Source of the DNA: Agrypnia vestita
Lineage: Eukaryota; Arthropoda; Insecta; Trichoptera; Phryganeidae
DNA: 64,000 nt
Direction: 5' to 3'
Assembly: GCA_016648135.1 (NCBI GenBank)
Contig: JADDOH010023066.1
Location: forward strand, 118,529-182,528
Made by a program: the position numbers and the translations under genes
Shown here: piece by piece, positions 1-15,200 of the stretch
How the letters are laid out: each line of letters starts with the position of its first letter
Numbering within the stretch: the first letter of the stretch is position 1
Notes under the pieces: generated by a model
Seen by the model: the letters and a program-made list of their open reading frames with translations, nothing else
Database searches by the model: none
Told to the model about the DNA's origin: nothing

Positions 1-149
1 GTTTCGGAGATTACCTCCTACATCCAAGCTTACATACAAACTCACAAACTTTATCTCTTTGTATATTAGTATAGATATACATAGATAATAATGTTACCAT
101 AAAGTTATTTTGCTATCATTGAAGAAGTTAAAAATAATTGTCTTTGCAG

Positions 150-293
150 ATGATAAGTGAGCGTGCAACAGCTGAGAACGCAGCCCTCCGAGCGAGATTA
201 CGTGGTGTGGCGCATTCCCCCCTCAGCGACAGTGAGAAGAGACAGTTGCTGCAGGAGGCCGGGCACTGCTCCGCCCCCAACTCCATGCCCATG
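150..293 (+). CDS. SPECC1L: cytospin exon a (coiled coil)
   Basis: 48 codons directly after the acceptor tttgcag, phase 0 on both sides. It reads [18 protein letters not shown] and then [14 protein letters not shown], a Leu/Glu/Arg-rich coiled-coil stretch followed by a short polar segment. The ATG at 150 is the first codon after the acceptor and need not be a translation start. The donor gtactt at 294 is weak, so the 3' edge is the least certain part. Confidence 0.8.
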
Positions 294-3200
294 GTACTTG
301 ACAGTACATATTTGAATTGCAAATTAAATTTGCGGTGAAAGATTTTAAACTGAAACAGTGAATTTGCTTGTCAGTTTTAAACTTTCTTCACTTTCCTTAC
401 TTTCTATGATGACTCTCTGCTCTGTGGTGTCTGATAATAATCTTTTTTGCCATTAGTCATTATTTATGATTATACTGAGATATTTAATTGGCGGTTTTCA
501 TAGTCCAGTGGTCATGGCTTCTCATACTGGGGGCTCTGTGTAGGATTCCTGGTGAGGTCACAATACATCTATGTGATTTTCCCAGGCCTGGGTATTTTTT
601 TTATGCTTTCTTTATTTTTTCACTACCATACCACTAGCTTTGCGCCCCCGTTTTAGCGTTAAAAATTCAAATTAAATTTTTGATTCCTTTTCGCCCGGCC
701 GATTTTCATATTTCTTGCACGTTCTATGTAAAAATATAAAATATTTTATAAAATTACTTACAACAATTATGTTATTCAATAAAAATCAATATATTAGCAA
801 AAATATATCCGTCATGGGATCATTAGGTATTGAGATACAAAATGTTGAGATTAAGTATTTCTATCTTCAATATAAGGCTTTACCTTCTACTTATTGCTTA
901 TTAAAATATGTAATTTAAACTCTATAATATAATCTAGGTTAGGGCTTTCAGGTGTCCCAGATAATCAGAATTGTCCCCATTTTGATGTTCGTATGAAGAA
1001 TGAAGTTTTTGTTACTAGCTAAGACACACCCTATCCATATATTTTATTATTTACATAAATTGAATGTTGTCATTTTTCTTTTGAGAAATGATAAAATTGG
1101 TGAAAACGCATTATATTCATAAACATACATGTATGTATATAATTTAAAAAATATTATTTATTTAGTCCTTAAATTTATTATAATAATATTATATAAATTT
1201 ATTATATATACATATTTTTTTATCAGTTATTTATTCTTTATCACTATGAATTTCAGAACTCTTTGTTACTATTAGTATCATTTATTTCTTTAAATATCGT
1301 AGGCAAAAGGGATAAAGTAGATAAAAAACACTAGGTAAAATTTTTACGTGCCTACTAAAAATAATTGTGGTTTATTTATTCCCCTCCCCTTGTCCCGTTA
1401 ACCTGTTCTGGTTTGTTCTGTCGGTAATCCGAGACCCCTAGGTTGGAGTGACCCTTTCTACCTTTTAGCAATCAATCACCTCGATGCAGCTTTCCAATCA
1501 TTACAAGCATCGTACTTGGCAAGTTTTTCAGACATGTCATTTATTTTTTCAGGATTCTGATGGTGAAGCAATGACTCCAGAATGGGACAAACACTCCTCA
1601 AGCTCTCTTAGTGAAGTGTCTGTGGCCTGTTTACAAGATCGCATTCTGCAAATGGAGGAAAATCATTACAGGTTAGTGTTTTGTTTCTTGGGTCGTAATC
1701 ACATTAGTCAAATTCCCTCATTCTATGGTACTTTAATCTTTGCCATTCGGTGATAATATTGAAATGCGCATTCTAATAGTGTAAACTCTGTGTATCTGTA
1801 AACTTTTTTCGATTTTTAAGTTATTTAAACAGGAATATTTAATATATTTAAATTTAAAATTTCCATCTAAGTATTGGTGTAATGCTCATGATGCTTGCGT
1901 AGTGATCTGTGGTCGGTGGTTCAAGACCCATTCCAGGACGTCAGTAAGTTTCATAGCACAAGCGTTTAGCTTATTTTGAGAATAATATTGATGCGACACG
2001 CATTCTGTGTTCACATTTCTATTTGTTTTAAAAAAAAAGAAAACATCAATTATTGTGTAAAAGTGCTAAAAATGACAAAAATTTGGTCAGCACAACACAC
2101 AAAACTCATTTGGCCCGGCCAGCTGTGCAGCCGCTATTAAAAAGCGAACATCGGCAATCCACCGAATCCGGCATGCCGCTCACTACGTACTGCGTTCTTA
2201 CTATGTGCATCATGCACTATGCTCCCCGCACCACTCTCCCTTGCAGTTCATATATGTATTGACAAATTAATGTCAATTTCTTCGAGAAAACATTTTATTT
2301 TGTTGTGTCCAGTAAATACTTATATGTTGTAATTATTTTATTTACTTACTTACTTACCATCACGCCGTTTCCCCGCGGGGGTAGGCAGAGAGGATAGAGC
2401 GCCATACTCTTCTGTCCTGACATACAACTTTCGCTTCGTCTACATTCATACATCTTCGCATGCAAGCTCGACGGTTGTTCAGGCTTCTAACAGGACCATC
2501 TTCCAGTATCAGGTTAATCTGGTCATGCCACGTCTTCCGTGGTTGCCCTCTCTTTCTGGTGCCGTCAACACTTGCGTCATATATCTTTCTTATCATTCGT
2601 TCCTCATTCATTCGCTCAACATGCCCAAACCATTTGAGCGACCCTATTTTTATTCTCTGTATTATGCTACGATCAGCTTTACATACATTCTTAATATCTT
2701 CATTCTTTACTCTATCATACATGGATTTACCACACATACGTCTAAGGGACCTCATCTCCACTGCATTCAATCTACTTTCGTTCCTCTTCTGCCAGCTCCA
2801 GGCTTCACTTCCATACATTAGTGTCGGTACCAGAACTCCATTATGTACCGCCAGTTTTGCCTCGGTGGACATATTTCTATTAGAAATTATTGCATTCAAA
2901 GCACCGTTCACCCTATTCCCGGCAGTCACTCTCCTCTCTATATCTTTCTCAACATTCCCTCTTCTATCGAACATACTTCCCAAGTACACAAACTCATCTA
3001 CTTGTTCCAAACATTCATTGCCTACTAGTATTTCACACGTTGTCTTACTTTCCTCCTTCTCGAATACCATTACTTTTGACTTCTTTACATTCATAATAAG
3101 GTCACTTTCCTTGCATACATCATACATCCTGCTAACTAGACTTTGTAGGTCTTGTTCGCTATTTGCCATTAATACCGCATCATCCGCGTACAGTAAACAG

Positions 3201-6200
3201 CATACAATCAAATCACTCATTTTCGCTCCTATATTCATACATTCCAGTTCTTTCACACAATTATCCATATACAAGTTGAACAGCCATGGAGACATTACGC
3301 AACCCTGTTTGACACCTTTTGTTATATCAAACCATGGTGTGAATGATCCATTGATTCTTACACACGCAGTACTCCCCTCGTAAAGGGATGCAACTGCATA
3401 TATAAGTTTACTGTTCACCTTGTAATCAGAGAGTACCTTCCATAACTTTCCTCTTACTCTATCATAAGCCTTTTGCAGATCTACAAATGCACAGAAAAGT
3501 TTTTAGTTTTTCGCTAAAAACTTTTCCGTCAACACTCGTAGAGAGAATATCTAATCCATGCATCCTCTTCCACCCAAAAAGGCTCCTTGCACGTCCCATA
3601 CCTTTTCTTTCGTCATCGACCTTACTCTTTCTATCAAAATTCTTCCATAAAGTTTGCCAACCGAGCTTAAAAGGCTGATTGCCCTGTAGTTCCCGCATTC
3701 CAATCTCGACCCTTTAAAGGTAAAGGTAAATTATTTAATTTAATATATATTATGGAGTAATATAAATATATTATGGAGTAATACCTAAAATATGAACACT
3801 GTGTTTAGTATATTTATAGAGATATTTACATAATTAGAAGCAATGTGAGTTTAGTTTACAGCCTGAAGAGGAAAGAGTAAAGTCTCATTGACACGTTTTG
3901 ATTCCGATGCCGATACGAAAAAATGTTGAATTTTTTTTACATTTCAGCACTAACGAAGAATTGCAAGCCACTCTCCAAGAACTGTCCGATCTGCAGAATC
4001 AGTTGACGGAGCTGCAGGTGGACAACGAACGACTCTCTGATGAGAAGGCCGTCCTTTTGGAGTCATTGTGTCGGCAGACTGAAAAACTCGAAGACTCGAG
4101 AACTAAAGTTAGTCGAATTTACATAATTATATATATTTTTATAGTACGAATATTCATGCGAGAGAATTTGTCAAATTTATTTTAAAAGCTTATTTATCGC
4201 ATCGCATATTGCATTTGGCCGAGGATTTGATTCAGTTACTAGTACAATTATATACAAGTTAAGCAGTATTCATGGTAAGTGTCTGGTTAAGTGACTCATG
4301 GCTGCCTGTGTTAACCAATTGTATGTCCTTAGTGAAAAATACTTCTACATGCTCCCTGGTATACCATCATTCAGTATTGAAATGTTGCTTGGTAATGGCT
4401 TTTGTTATATTAGTGATCAGATCTAAATAGACACTTTGTATTCCTTTTCCCGCATACCTACACCGACCCATATTTCATGTCAATATATTAAATAGCTTGA
4501 CATACTCGTTTGGCCTAGCACCTTCAAAACATGAGGTTGGAGGTCTGATCTTCGTCCTGGGAGACTTTATTTTATTTTCATTAGGAAAATTCTAAGAATT
4601 TGGGTGTAGAAGAGGCGGCCCAAACACTGGGTACTTTTTGTAAAAAAAAATCATTTTTCTAGTTTACAATAACCTTCACTAAGAAAAAAAGAATTGTGAA
4701 AACATTTAAATTAACACAATCTCTGCGTAAAAAATTTCCCATGTGATACAGAGAGCGACAAATTCACGAAATTCTGAACCCCTACATTTTTAAAAATCAA
4801 AAACTATTATCAATTTTATCACCATATATGTACTGGTTTATCCCTTCATCTTCTCCTATACATGGCATTCTCGACGTAATCTAAACAGACCGCCTAACAG
4901 AAGCACTCAACACAATCGCATACATGTAAAAACGACGTGGACACGGATGCCGTGTCCGATGCGTGGCTGCAATGCACGGGACATTAAGAAAGAAAAAAAC
5001 ACTATAGCCTAATATATCTGCTACAATACATTTATAGCAGCACAATTTTTTTTATAATAATTACTTTAGAAAAAATGAAACGAAAATAATCTATGGTTAT
5101 ATCTGCTTCCTTAAAACACGGAGGCAAAAAAAAATGTACCGTAATATCGGTAGTTGATTGAATATACATACTAAATACTCTTTCCTAAATATGAAATTAT
5201 TAAAAGAAAAATTACGATGGGTACCTCCTATATATATATTAGAGATATCAGAAAAGAAGTCATCTAAGGTATGTATATTGAAATAAAATTTTAAAATAAT
5301 TACAGTTGTGTGTTTTTGATTTCTTTAGTACTTGTAATATTTGAAATGTTCTTATCAAAGTACAGCATTTGCAAAAGATTATTCTTTAATTTCTTCACAT
5401 GCCAGTTGTAGAACAAATGTACTCCCAAACATAAAATTCCTGACTGGACATACAATCCTTTATGGTTTATTCATGTTCATTTATAACTTCATTACCCCGC
5501 CCTCTGTTTTCTAGTTATCACTTGATTATTTTGTTTTTCGGTGGATCGTCATCCTTTTCAGTTTTATCGTTAGTTTATTTGGGTAGCTGTCATTCTGCTT
5601 TTTGTGTTGTAAAGCTTTATATATTACCCCATCACTGTCTGTTCCCTAGGTCGACACATTGCAAGAACTTCTTTTAAGAGACGGAATAGAGCAGGAGGGA
5701 TGTACAACAGAAAGAGAACAAAAGCTAGTCTTATTGCTCAAGGTAAGTTTTTGGGAAAGTAATAAATGTCTTTTTTTTCTAATAATCTTTTGGTAGAGTT
5801 TTGGGAAACAAATTATTAAACATTGCGAATTTATATATAAAATAAATGTTCAAAGTTTTTTTTGTGAAACATTGTGGAAATTAATTTTTAATATGTTAAA
5901 ATAATATGAATTGAATTGAAAAACACTGTTTTATTCCACTATATATTTTATTCAAATGTTAGAATGTTTTCGAGATAACTCTCATTATCAATAACATATT
6001 TTTAACTTTGAAATGGTTTTGTTGTTGAAAATTTGTTGAAAATATGTTATTGATAATGTTATTGATAATAAACATTTAAATAAAATATACAATAGATGGC
6101 TTTGCCACCAATTGTACCATTTTGTTTTTACCAACCCTCAATGTGGGTGTTTTGTTCATTCCTTTTTATTTTGTGCTATTCAACATGTTTACATGACGGC

Positions 6201-9200
6201 CAACCTTCTAAAAAGATACCTAAACCCATAGAAAGAATTTTAAATATCTTTTTAAATTTACTTTTTATTAATACATGGCCCTCATGGCTTAGTGGGCATG
6301 ATACTGACTTCTCCCACCGAGGATTCCGGGTTCGATTCCCGGTGAGATCACAATTAATCTATATGATTTACTCGTGCCTGGGTATTTTTGTGATGTGTTT
6401 TGCTTCAGTAATTGGGTTCTTGGGCTGTTGATGCATTAAAAAAATGTAATGTATTAAATCCGCTGCATATGTTAAGTTATATTGATGAAAATTTGTTTGT
6501 TCCATCTAAATTATTTTGGATTTGAAATTGTGAATATTTTTATAAAATTCGTGTAATATTTTTATTTTCAAATTTGAACGGAATATTTCATCATTTTTAA
6601 ATGATTTATATTGAATATTTGTACCTACGTCATATTTTATCATGTAAAAATTATTTTGAAGACGCTAAGTACGCATTCATTAGTTCTAATATAATTTGAA
6701 TTCATGTAGCTTTTAAAGCGTTTGGACATGATTATTTATTTTTGTCTCATCTGTTAAATACGTAACTTAAATAAAATCAAATAGTTTCTTGATAACCAAA
6801 ACAAATCAAATATATCTCTTAAAATGATGCAAAGAAGACTTCTCCTTTGAAAAAATATAATTGTTATTGTGACTCAAAACATTATACATATTACCGGCGG
6901 GATTTCCAACTGGAAAAAATAGATGTCTCACTAAACATAAAAAAGATTTATTCTTTGTATCTTTCTTATGACATACATAATTTTTGTTAAATGAAAGGTA
7001 ATACAATATTATCAAAATGATTATTAATCTTAATATATTATTTCACTTCTAAAAACAATAATGTATAAGAGTGTAATAGTCCACAATTTGAGAAAAAAAA
7101 GTGTTAAACTCTAAAATTCATTAGCCTATGGCCGGCGCCACACTGCGCAGACCTTCTGCCAGCAAATGGATCGACTAATCGTACGCGCAGTGTGTTTGAT
7201 AAGTGCATTGTATGGAAATAAATGTAGCGTCATTCTGCTATGACACGGTGGAAGGTCCGTGCAGTGTGGCGCCGGCCTATGTCTATTTTAGTGTTCACTT
7301 TTTGTTATTATTCTTCATTTATTTTATATTATTCAGGGTGTAACAGAGCTAGTCCACAATACTTTTCTGATGGATTCAGAAAATTTCAGAAAATTCGGAA
7401 AATGTTCAAGTAACCATGACCTAATATCAATAGTTAGGAGATATGCAACATCAAAGTTTGCATTTTTTTCCCTAATAATTATAGATATTTTTCCAATATC
7501 TATATTTCTGACTTATTTTTTGCAAAACGTTGGAATATCATTACAGTAACTTAAAATGATACCTTCCAATTTCAATTGGAATTTTTTCAAGGTTTTTATT
7601 ATTTTATTCAACTTTTATTGAAACGAATGAATTTTTCGTAATCGATATAAGTTACTGTAATGATACTTCAACGTTTCGTAAAAAACAAATATTGAAAAAA
7701 AAATGCAAACTTTAATATTGGGTAACTCCATAACTATTGATACTGGTTGCTTGAACATTTTCAGCTCATAAACAAGGCAGGAATCCATCTGTGTTACATC
7801 CTGTATATGTTAGCTTTTAACACATTGTTTACTTTTCTTGTAAACTGCGGGGTTTAGGATCACAGGGGTCCAACTACAAAAATCTATGGGTTAAGTCCAA
7901 TTCCAGTATTGCCATAATCATACTTCATACTGACAAAAATTTCCATCTCGTATATATTATTATTTATGAGATACGGCTAGATATATCTACAATATACATT
8001 CTGAGCTTCATAGGCATCAAAATCTTTATTTTCTTTTATCTCAGAACTCCGTTTTTGTGGATAGGCCCCTGTGATATATTGTATAGCCTCCAAATATATT
8101 GTATAGATATAAATAAATTATGAAAAATAATTTATAATTGCAGAGTGGACAAGATGAACGAGAACTGTTGTTGCAAAAGCAGGAGGAACTGAGGACAGAC
8201 AATTTGGAGTTGAGAGAAACTCTGGAGTCCACAGTCAAAGAAAATGAACGGCTGCATGAGAGAATCATGTAAGATTTTCAAAAAAATCTCTATTTAACTT
8301 ATCATTAATTGAATAAAATAAGATGTTCGGGCAAGTACCTACTTTCTGGTACAATTCTAAAATTATTTAAATCATGGACACTTTAAAATTTATCTCTTAA
8401 AAATTAAAATAAAATTTATCTCTTAAAAGTTAAAATTTTTACAAAACAAAAGCTGGTTGTTATTCTGTAAAATAATAATTGTTATTTTATAAAGGATTTA
8501 TAAGGAAAACTATTTTTCAAGCTTTTCCTCCTCAGGGCTAGGATACTACACCACATTTCTTCTTTATGCACCAGTCTTTTCTCAATCATTTTCACACATC
8601 TTCTCCTCCATGTCATCTTCGAATTTATAAAATTCAATTCAAAGGATCATATATGTAATAATTCGTTATTGCTAATGCCCATAAGTGGAGGTAAATGGTA
8701 AAGGTCACGAACTAAGCGGGGCAAAAAATGATACTTTTATCTCATTGCTGTCACTTGACCTGTTGTGCGCAGGCGTCGTGACTCTCATTTATCCCGTGTG
8801 GTGGCTCTGATAGGATATAAATGACACTAATTCTCAGACATGCTCATAAGACTCGAAGTGACACCGGTATGGGTGAGACATACATAGATTTCTGCACTGT
8901 AATGATTTCGCCTATTTCCAGACCCTGCTAGCAATATAGGAGTATTACATATATGCAAAGGATTGATGTTTTCTATGTGAATAGAATCATCATAATTAAA
9001 TTTAAAAAAAGGAAAAAAATAATTAGAAATTTAAATTATAACTGTTATTCCATTTGTAAATATTCAAAACTCTTTTCTTACCCATCATGTTTCAATGTCA
9101 AATGTCAATTATTTTTTATATTTGAATGTATCAAATGCTTGACGTGGTTTTGAAGTTTTTAAAGGGCTTAAATTATTATATTCACAACACATTTACATTA

Positions 9201-12200
9201 CACTATTACAGAATGTATTTACATTGTGAACTAGTGTTACAATTTGAGTATCCTAGCTAAGATATGTTTTCTCTTCTAAATCGTGTAACAAGACTACAAC
9301 AATTTCTGACTCGGGGCAGCGGGAAGGGTTTTCTAAAACCGTAAAATTCCATAAAACCAAAAATAATAAGTGTTTTTATAAAAATGTCGCTAAAAATTTC
9401 CAAAAGGTAAAACAGGATTACATCGTTTAATCTCTTGTATTACTGAAATGTCATAGAAGCCATTTGCAGCGGATATATTGCAATAATTATGGATTATTAT
9501 TATCGTGTATGTTTGCTATCAGCGATGAGAAAAGATACAACATTTGAATGCATAATATAATTTTAGTAGATTAGATGTAAATACTCTTGTTTTTTTTTTA
9601 AATATAGCAGGTCGATGTTGTTTTTTTAATGACTTTTAAACAATTTTAATGGATTCATTATGGAACATATGAAATTCTGCAACAAAGTGGTTATAATAAT
9701 ATAATTTTTTTTATCAAAATGGATTATCCTTTGTGAATATTCAAAGAAAACTTAATTTTGGTAGTCTAAATATGTGCCTCCAAAATTTTAAATACAGCAT
9801 CTAATTAAAAATATTAAAACGGAGTTTGTAGTACAAGATTTTCAAATGTCTGTCAGGACTCGTACTACACAAAATATTGATTGTGTAAGAGAAAGTGTGG
9901 GTGATAGCTCGGATTAAACTCAGTAAGATATTGTGAACAAGAAATTGCCGAAATGAATGATATCTGTTATATTGTAAAATATATTTTTACTTGTAAGTTC
10001 ATCAACGAGGTATACAGCGACGGAGACATAGTTCACGGTGGACATAATTTTAAGCAATGCATTTTCTAGCTGCATAATGTCAAAATTTGGTGATATTAAT
10101 TGGACGCCTCGTTCACCTGATTTTTTTTGTTTGGGGCTACATTAAGGAAAAAGTATTTGGTAACAAGCTAATAATAATTTAACAACTTAAAGGCAGCTGT
10201 ACGCGACACAAAATCGCCGCGTACGTGGGGAAAGATTGGAATTGTTGGAAAAAAGTGGACTCTATTTTGGCTGAGAAATGAAGGACGTTTCGACTCACCT
10301 TTTTGTGTTTTGGCATCCCTCGAAGCGATATCACTTCACCAAACAACTGTTTCACTTGGTTGGCCACCAACGTTCGTTATTCCGGAAGTTCGGCGATGAC
10401 GAAATTATACGAAAATTATAAAATGTACAATTAAAAAACGAGACGAAAAGTTGGAGCTTTTAACACAAGCCTTGTCGAAACGAGAGGGGGAATGGGACAA
10501 TTGAGGGTAGGATATTTTTTGATAGGGACCAATCAGTGTTGCCACATAAAAAAAGAACAATAGTCATTTGAATCGACTTCGGTGCCAACGTGACGTTACG
10601 AATATCGAACAGCAGCATTAAAACAAATTTTAATAAAATGCAATAAAAATGTGGCCATAGGATATACAAAATAAATTTTAAATTGATCATCAAAATATAC
10701 TTTTGCAGGTCTGCAGAATGTACTATAGAGAATGGTAACACGGAGTTAAAGCAGATGCAACAAGAACTGACATCGGCCAGAGAACTAGCTGGGGCCCGTC
10801 ACGCTCAGCTGCAACACGTGTCCGATCTCCTAGACACGGCCAATTCCAAGGTAAGGAAAATTATTTCCTGTGTGGGCGAGTTCCGTACTTAAGTGAATGT
10901 TGCACACCAGGGTGGTAATGTGTATGCGTTTAGAACTCTACACTACCATTTTGAAAATAGACGCATACTCTTGGCCCAAAGATTGTTCGAAAAATGTAAT
11001 TAATTATTAAAACTATCTGTCGTCATTTTTAAGAAAGAAATGAACAAAATAACCTATCAAATATTAATTATGAATATTTTTTTATTACTTATTACTTGAA
11101 ATGATTTCATATAAGTAGTAAATAGGATGCTCATAACATCTTGTAAATTTCTGTAGTGTGTGTGTTAAAATTGTTCATTGCCAGCCTAGTCAATATATAG
11201 AAAGTTAATTTAAAATACGTTTTACTTAATTTTGTAATACACACACTACGAGTTATTAAATTACAACTATAATTTCGAAAGGAGCAGTCCCTCTCATCAT
11301 CAGGTGTAGATAATAACTACGAGGGCTGTTTGATAAGTCAGTGACTTTTTGACTAAAATATATTTTTTCGGAAAATAAACGTTTTATTTTTCAACATAAT
11401 CTCCTTTTAGCTCGATACATTTAGTCCACCGTTTTTCCAATTTTTTTATTCCTTCCAAATAATAGGTTTTCTCAAGGCCCTCAAAATAGGCGTTTGTTTC
11501 GGTGATGATCTCTTCATTCGACCCAAATCTCTTACCACCCAGCCATTTCTTCAGGTTTGGAAACAGGAAATAATCGCAGGGGACTAAATCTGAAGAATAT
11601 GCTGGATGGAGTAGCAGTTCGTAGCCCAATTGATGGATTTTTGCCATAGTGACTAAACACGTGTGCACCCAAGCATTGTCTCGGTAAAACCCCACTTTTT
11701 TTTTGCAAATGCGGTTATTTTTGCTTCAAATCAATATTGAATCTGTGTAAAGGCTCTGAATAATATTCGCCGGTGATCGTTCTACCCTTATCAAGGTAAT
11801 CAATGTGAATGACTCTGCGTGCATCCCCAAAAACTGTGCCCATTATCTTGTTGGCTGACAGACCCCCCTTGTCCTTCTTTGGTGCAAGTTCAACCGGTGA
11901 AACCCACTGTTTGATTGTTGCTTGGTCTCTGGTGTATTGTGATGGATCCATGTTTCATCCACGGTTACAAAACGGCGCAAAAACTCGTTCGGATTGCGGC
12001 TGAACATCGCCAAACACTCCTTTGAAGTGGTCACACGGTTGCGTTTATAGTTGAGTGTGAGCAATCGCGGCACCCATCTCGCAGATAGTTTTTTCATATC
12101 TAAATATTCATGTAAAATGTGATGTACTCGCTCAGTTGAGATGCCTACAGCCTCAGCCACCTCAAGTACTTTCATTTTCCGATTGTCCAATATTATTCCA

Positions 12201-15200
12201 TGAATTTTATGGACGATTTCTGGCGTGATGTCCTCTTTTGGGCGATCTGAAGGTTCGGCGTAACTTGTGCTGATACGACCACAACGAATCTCAGTGAACC
12301 ACTTCTTAACCATTGAAATTGATGGTGCAGAGTTCTTATAGTATTTATCAAGTCTTTTCTCGATTTCAGTGATGTTTTTTTTTACACGATAAATAATGCA
12401 ATCAGCACACGAAATTTACATTTTTCCATTTTTGTTAAAATTCACGAGGCCGTCCGCATTCAATAGTTGTCAAACACAAACTAAATGACGCAGCCTGCTC
12501 AAAATTTAACAGTAGTCTATTGATAGATGGTGGTTGACAGCAGCAGTGTTGCATTTGATGTTACTGTGCGGGAAATTCAAAAAGCTACTGACTTATCAAA
12601 CGGCCCTCGTAACTTAAATACAAAATTTATCAATCTATACCTGATGATGAGAGGGACTGCTCCTCTTGAAACTATAGTTGTAATTTAATAACTCATATTG
12701 TGTGTGTATTACAAAGTAAAGTAAAACATATTTTAAATTATAATGTTGCACCACAAAGTATCTACCTAATCTTTCAGTAATATTATAGAAAGTTATATCA
12801 GTTCAGTGAAACGTGGCCAAAAGCCCAACTTTACCATTATTTAAAATTATTATTTCATAGATTATCTCCAAAGATTTTTTTAAAATTTGTTTCAATTCAA
12901 TTTTTTCAATTTTTACACATCCATATACACATATACATAAACACATATGTATACATACACACACATATACATATTGTGTATTAAAATACTAATTTATTAT
13001 TAAACAATTATTAAACAATTAAAAGTGACCTGTACAATCTGGTCAAAGGTGTAGGAGAATCCTGCTTCGGAAAACCCCCTCAGACACATGGAATATATCA
13101 ATATCCAAAGCGATCTTGTTCAGCATAGCTGTAGCTTTTCCAACAGGCATAACCATCGGCAGGTTGGTCCTGTATATTGGAATGTGAAACAATCTATGCT
13201 GACAATGTCTAAGGTAATTATCAGGAACATACAAACCAATGCTCTGCATAATTTCAGTATTGTCGATCATACCGCGCAACAATCGATAAAAATGTGTAAT
13301 CAAATACACATTCCTTCTAGTCTCTAAACTATTGTAGCCAAGCATACCCTGGAGAAACTCGGTTGGGTAAAGCCAAGGATAATGCCCGTACTCTCTCATG
13401 TAGAGATATCTCAGAAACTTCTTTTGGACTTTCTCCACCATAAGAGAGTACTTGCTCTCATGTGGCCCCCAGATCATCGAGCCACTCTCGAGTCTACTCC
13501 GCACCAAGGAGTTGTAAAGAGTTCTCAGTACGCGGGTATTCTCGAAAACCCTGGCAGTACGCAGAACAAATCCTAACATTCTCAGAGCATTACCACTGAT
13601 CGTCTCTATGTGATCGTGAAATGTCAGGCTGCTTACAAATTTAACACCTAGATCTTTAACATTCGATGTTCTTGTCAGATTTTGGTCGTTCATTTTGTAG
13701 CGAAAAAATAGAGTTTTTTGGGCCCTAGTGAAGGATGTAACCGAACACTTGGAAACATTAAACAAAAGTTTATTTCGTCTTCCCCATTCACATATATTTG
13801 ATATATCTGTTTGGAGTCAACCCAGTAGTAACAAAAGAGTAATTAAATTTGTTGGGTCTACAAAATTCTGAAAATAAAGCTTTAGCTCACAGACAGGCAC
13901 AGTCGTACCCCTGATTGTTATCTCTCAAAAGTAGTTTTATATTTCCAACCATTAATTCACCTATTTTTGACAAGTATATGAAATGGGAATGTTCAAGAAA
14001 TACACAGTAGATTATTTTATAGTTTTAATTAAAGCCATTAAATACTTCAAAATATAGACTTAAGTGTTTTGAATGAAGTAAAAATCTGTTAAATGTTAAT
14101 AATAAATCTTTTAATGATTCCAATTTTAAAAAACCACTAAAATTTCTAAAAATCCAAAATTATACTATAATTATTTTTTTTTTTTAACGAAAATTTGGTA
14201 GATCTTCTTGATCGTCGCCACGAGTCTGCTTGCAAAGTTTCAGCTCGATTGGGTCACGGGAAAAGGGTTAAAAATCGATCGATAAATTTCGACGCCAAGC
14301 AGGCAAGCAAGCAAGCAGACGCCACGAGTAAAAATAAAAAGATAACATCTAGTTACTGTGTCCTAGAACGTTCATATTGTATTTAAACACAATAAAGCTA
14401 TCAATACTGATTTATTTTTTGAAATGTATATTATGAGTTTATTTTAACATTTCTGTCAACTTATATTTATAAGCACAAAATAGCAATTTTCACTAACCTT
14501 TTCTATACACATTTACACCAGGTTATAAATAATTATGTATAAAATGTAATATGGTATGGAGTATGTCAAAACAGTTGTTTTTTTCTGACTCTTGTCGCCT
14601 GCCCTCTTGTCAAGAAATAAATTTTAATTTTTTATGAAGTTTATTCTTATTTAATTGTTCGCCAGATCTCAGTCTTGGAGAGTAATCAGTCTGGAGCAGC
14701 GAGCGGGCAACAGGCCGCTGCGCTACAGCGACAAAACGAAGCGCTGCAGGAGCAGCTTGCAGCGTCACGCCGACAGCAGGAGAGATTAACACATTTGTTC
14801 TCGCAGCTGCAGGAAGAGGCATTAGTAAGTCATGATGTCATAAATATATCAAGCAAAGCAGATTAACTTTTAGCGGCTTCCAAAAATGATGTCACTGGTT
14901 AATGGGGGAGGGGGGGGAATCACAAATTTGTCCATATTTTTATTAATTTAAATTTTTAATAAAAGTTTTCCCAAAACTAGTGCGAGGTTCCCCACATAGA
15001 AGGAGGCTTTTCAAAGCTTAGTCTAGTCTTAACATTATTGAGTGATGTATTAATTACATCAAAACTGAATTACACTTATGATATTGTTGCCTTTGTAAAT
15101 CAAAATAATTTTAAAAGAAGGATCAACAAAGATATGAGGATCCGAGGGAAAAAGATGTGACACATTTTTTGCAAAAAGAGATGTGTGACACATTTTTTTC

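Larger units (their letters stand above)
11203..12745. mobile_element. inverted-repeat (foldback) element split by a mariner insertion
   Basis: The arms 11203-11318 and 12610-12745 are reverse complements of each other, sharing gagttattaaattacaact, ggagcagtccctctcatcat and the distal ttaaaat.cgtttta. Between them sits the mariner copy, so the arms once formed one compact palindromic element of roughly 250 bp. Confidence 0.78.

Noticed and set aside
2460..3383. 307-codon open frame on the + strand
   Set aside because: Antisense to the RTE-like reverse transcriptase, whose minus-strand translation has clear RT motifs; this frame has none.
6096..6431. 111-codon + strand frame
   Set aside because: It runs through the SINE at 6278-6440 and plain intron; no motif, no coding bias.
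14195..14386. 63-codon frame ([19 protein letters not shown])
   Set aside because: Looks like a fragment of an unidentified repeat; no family recognised and no splice-consistent place in the cytospin gene.
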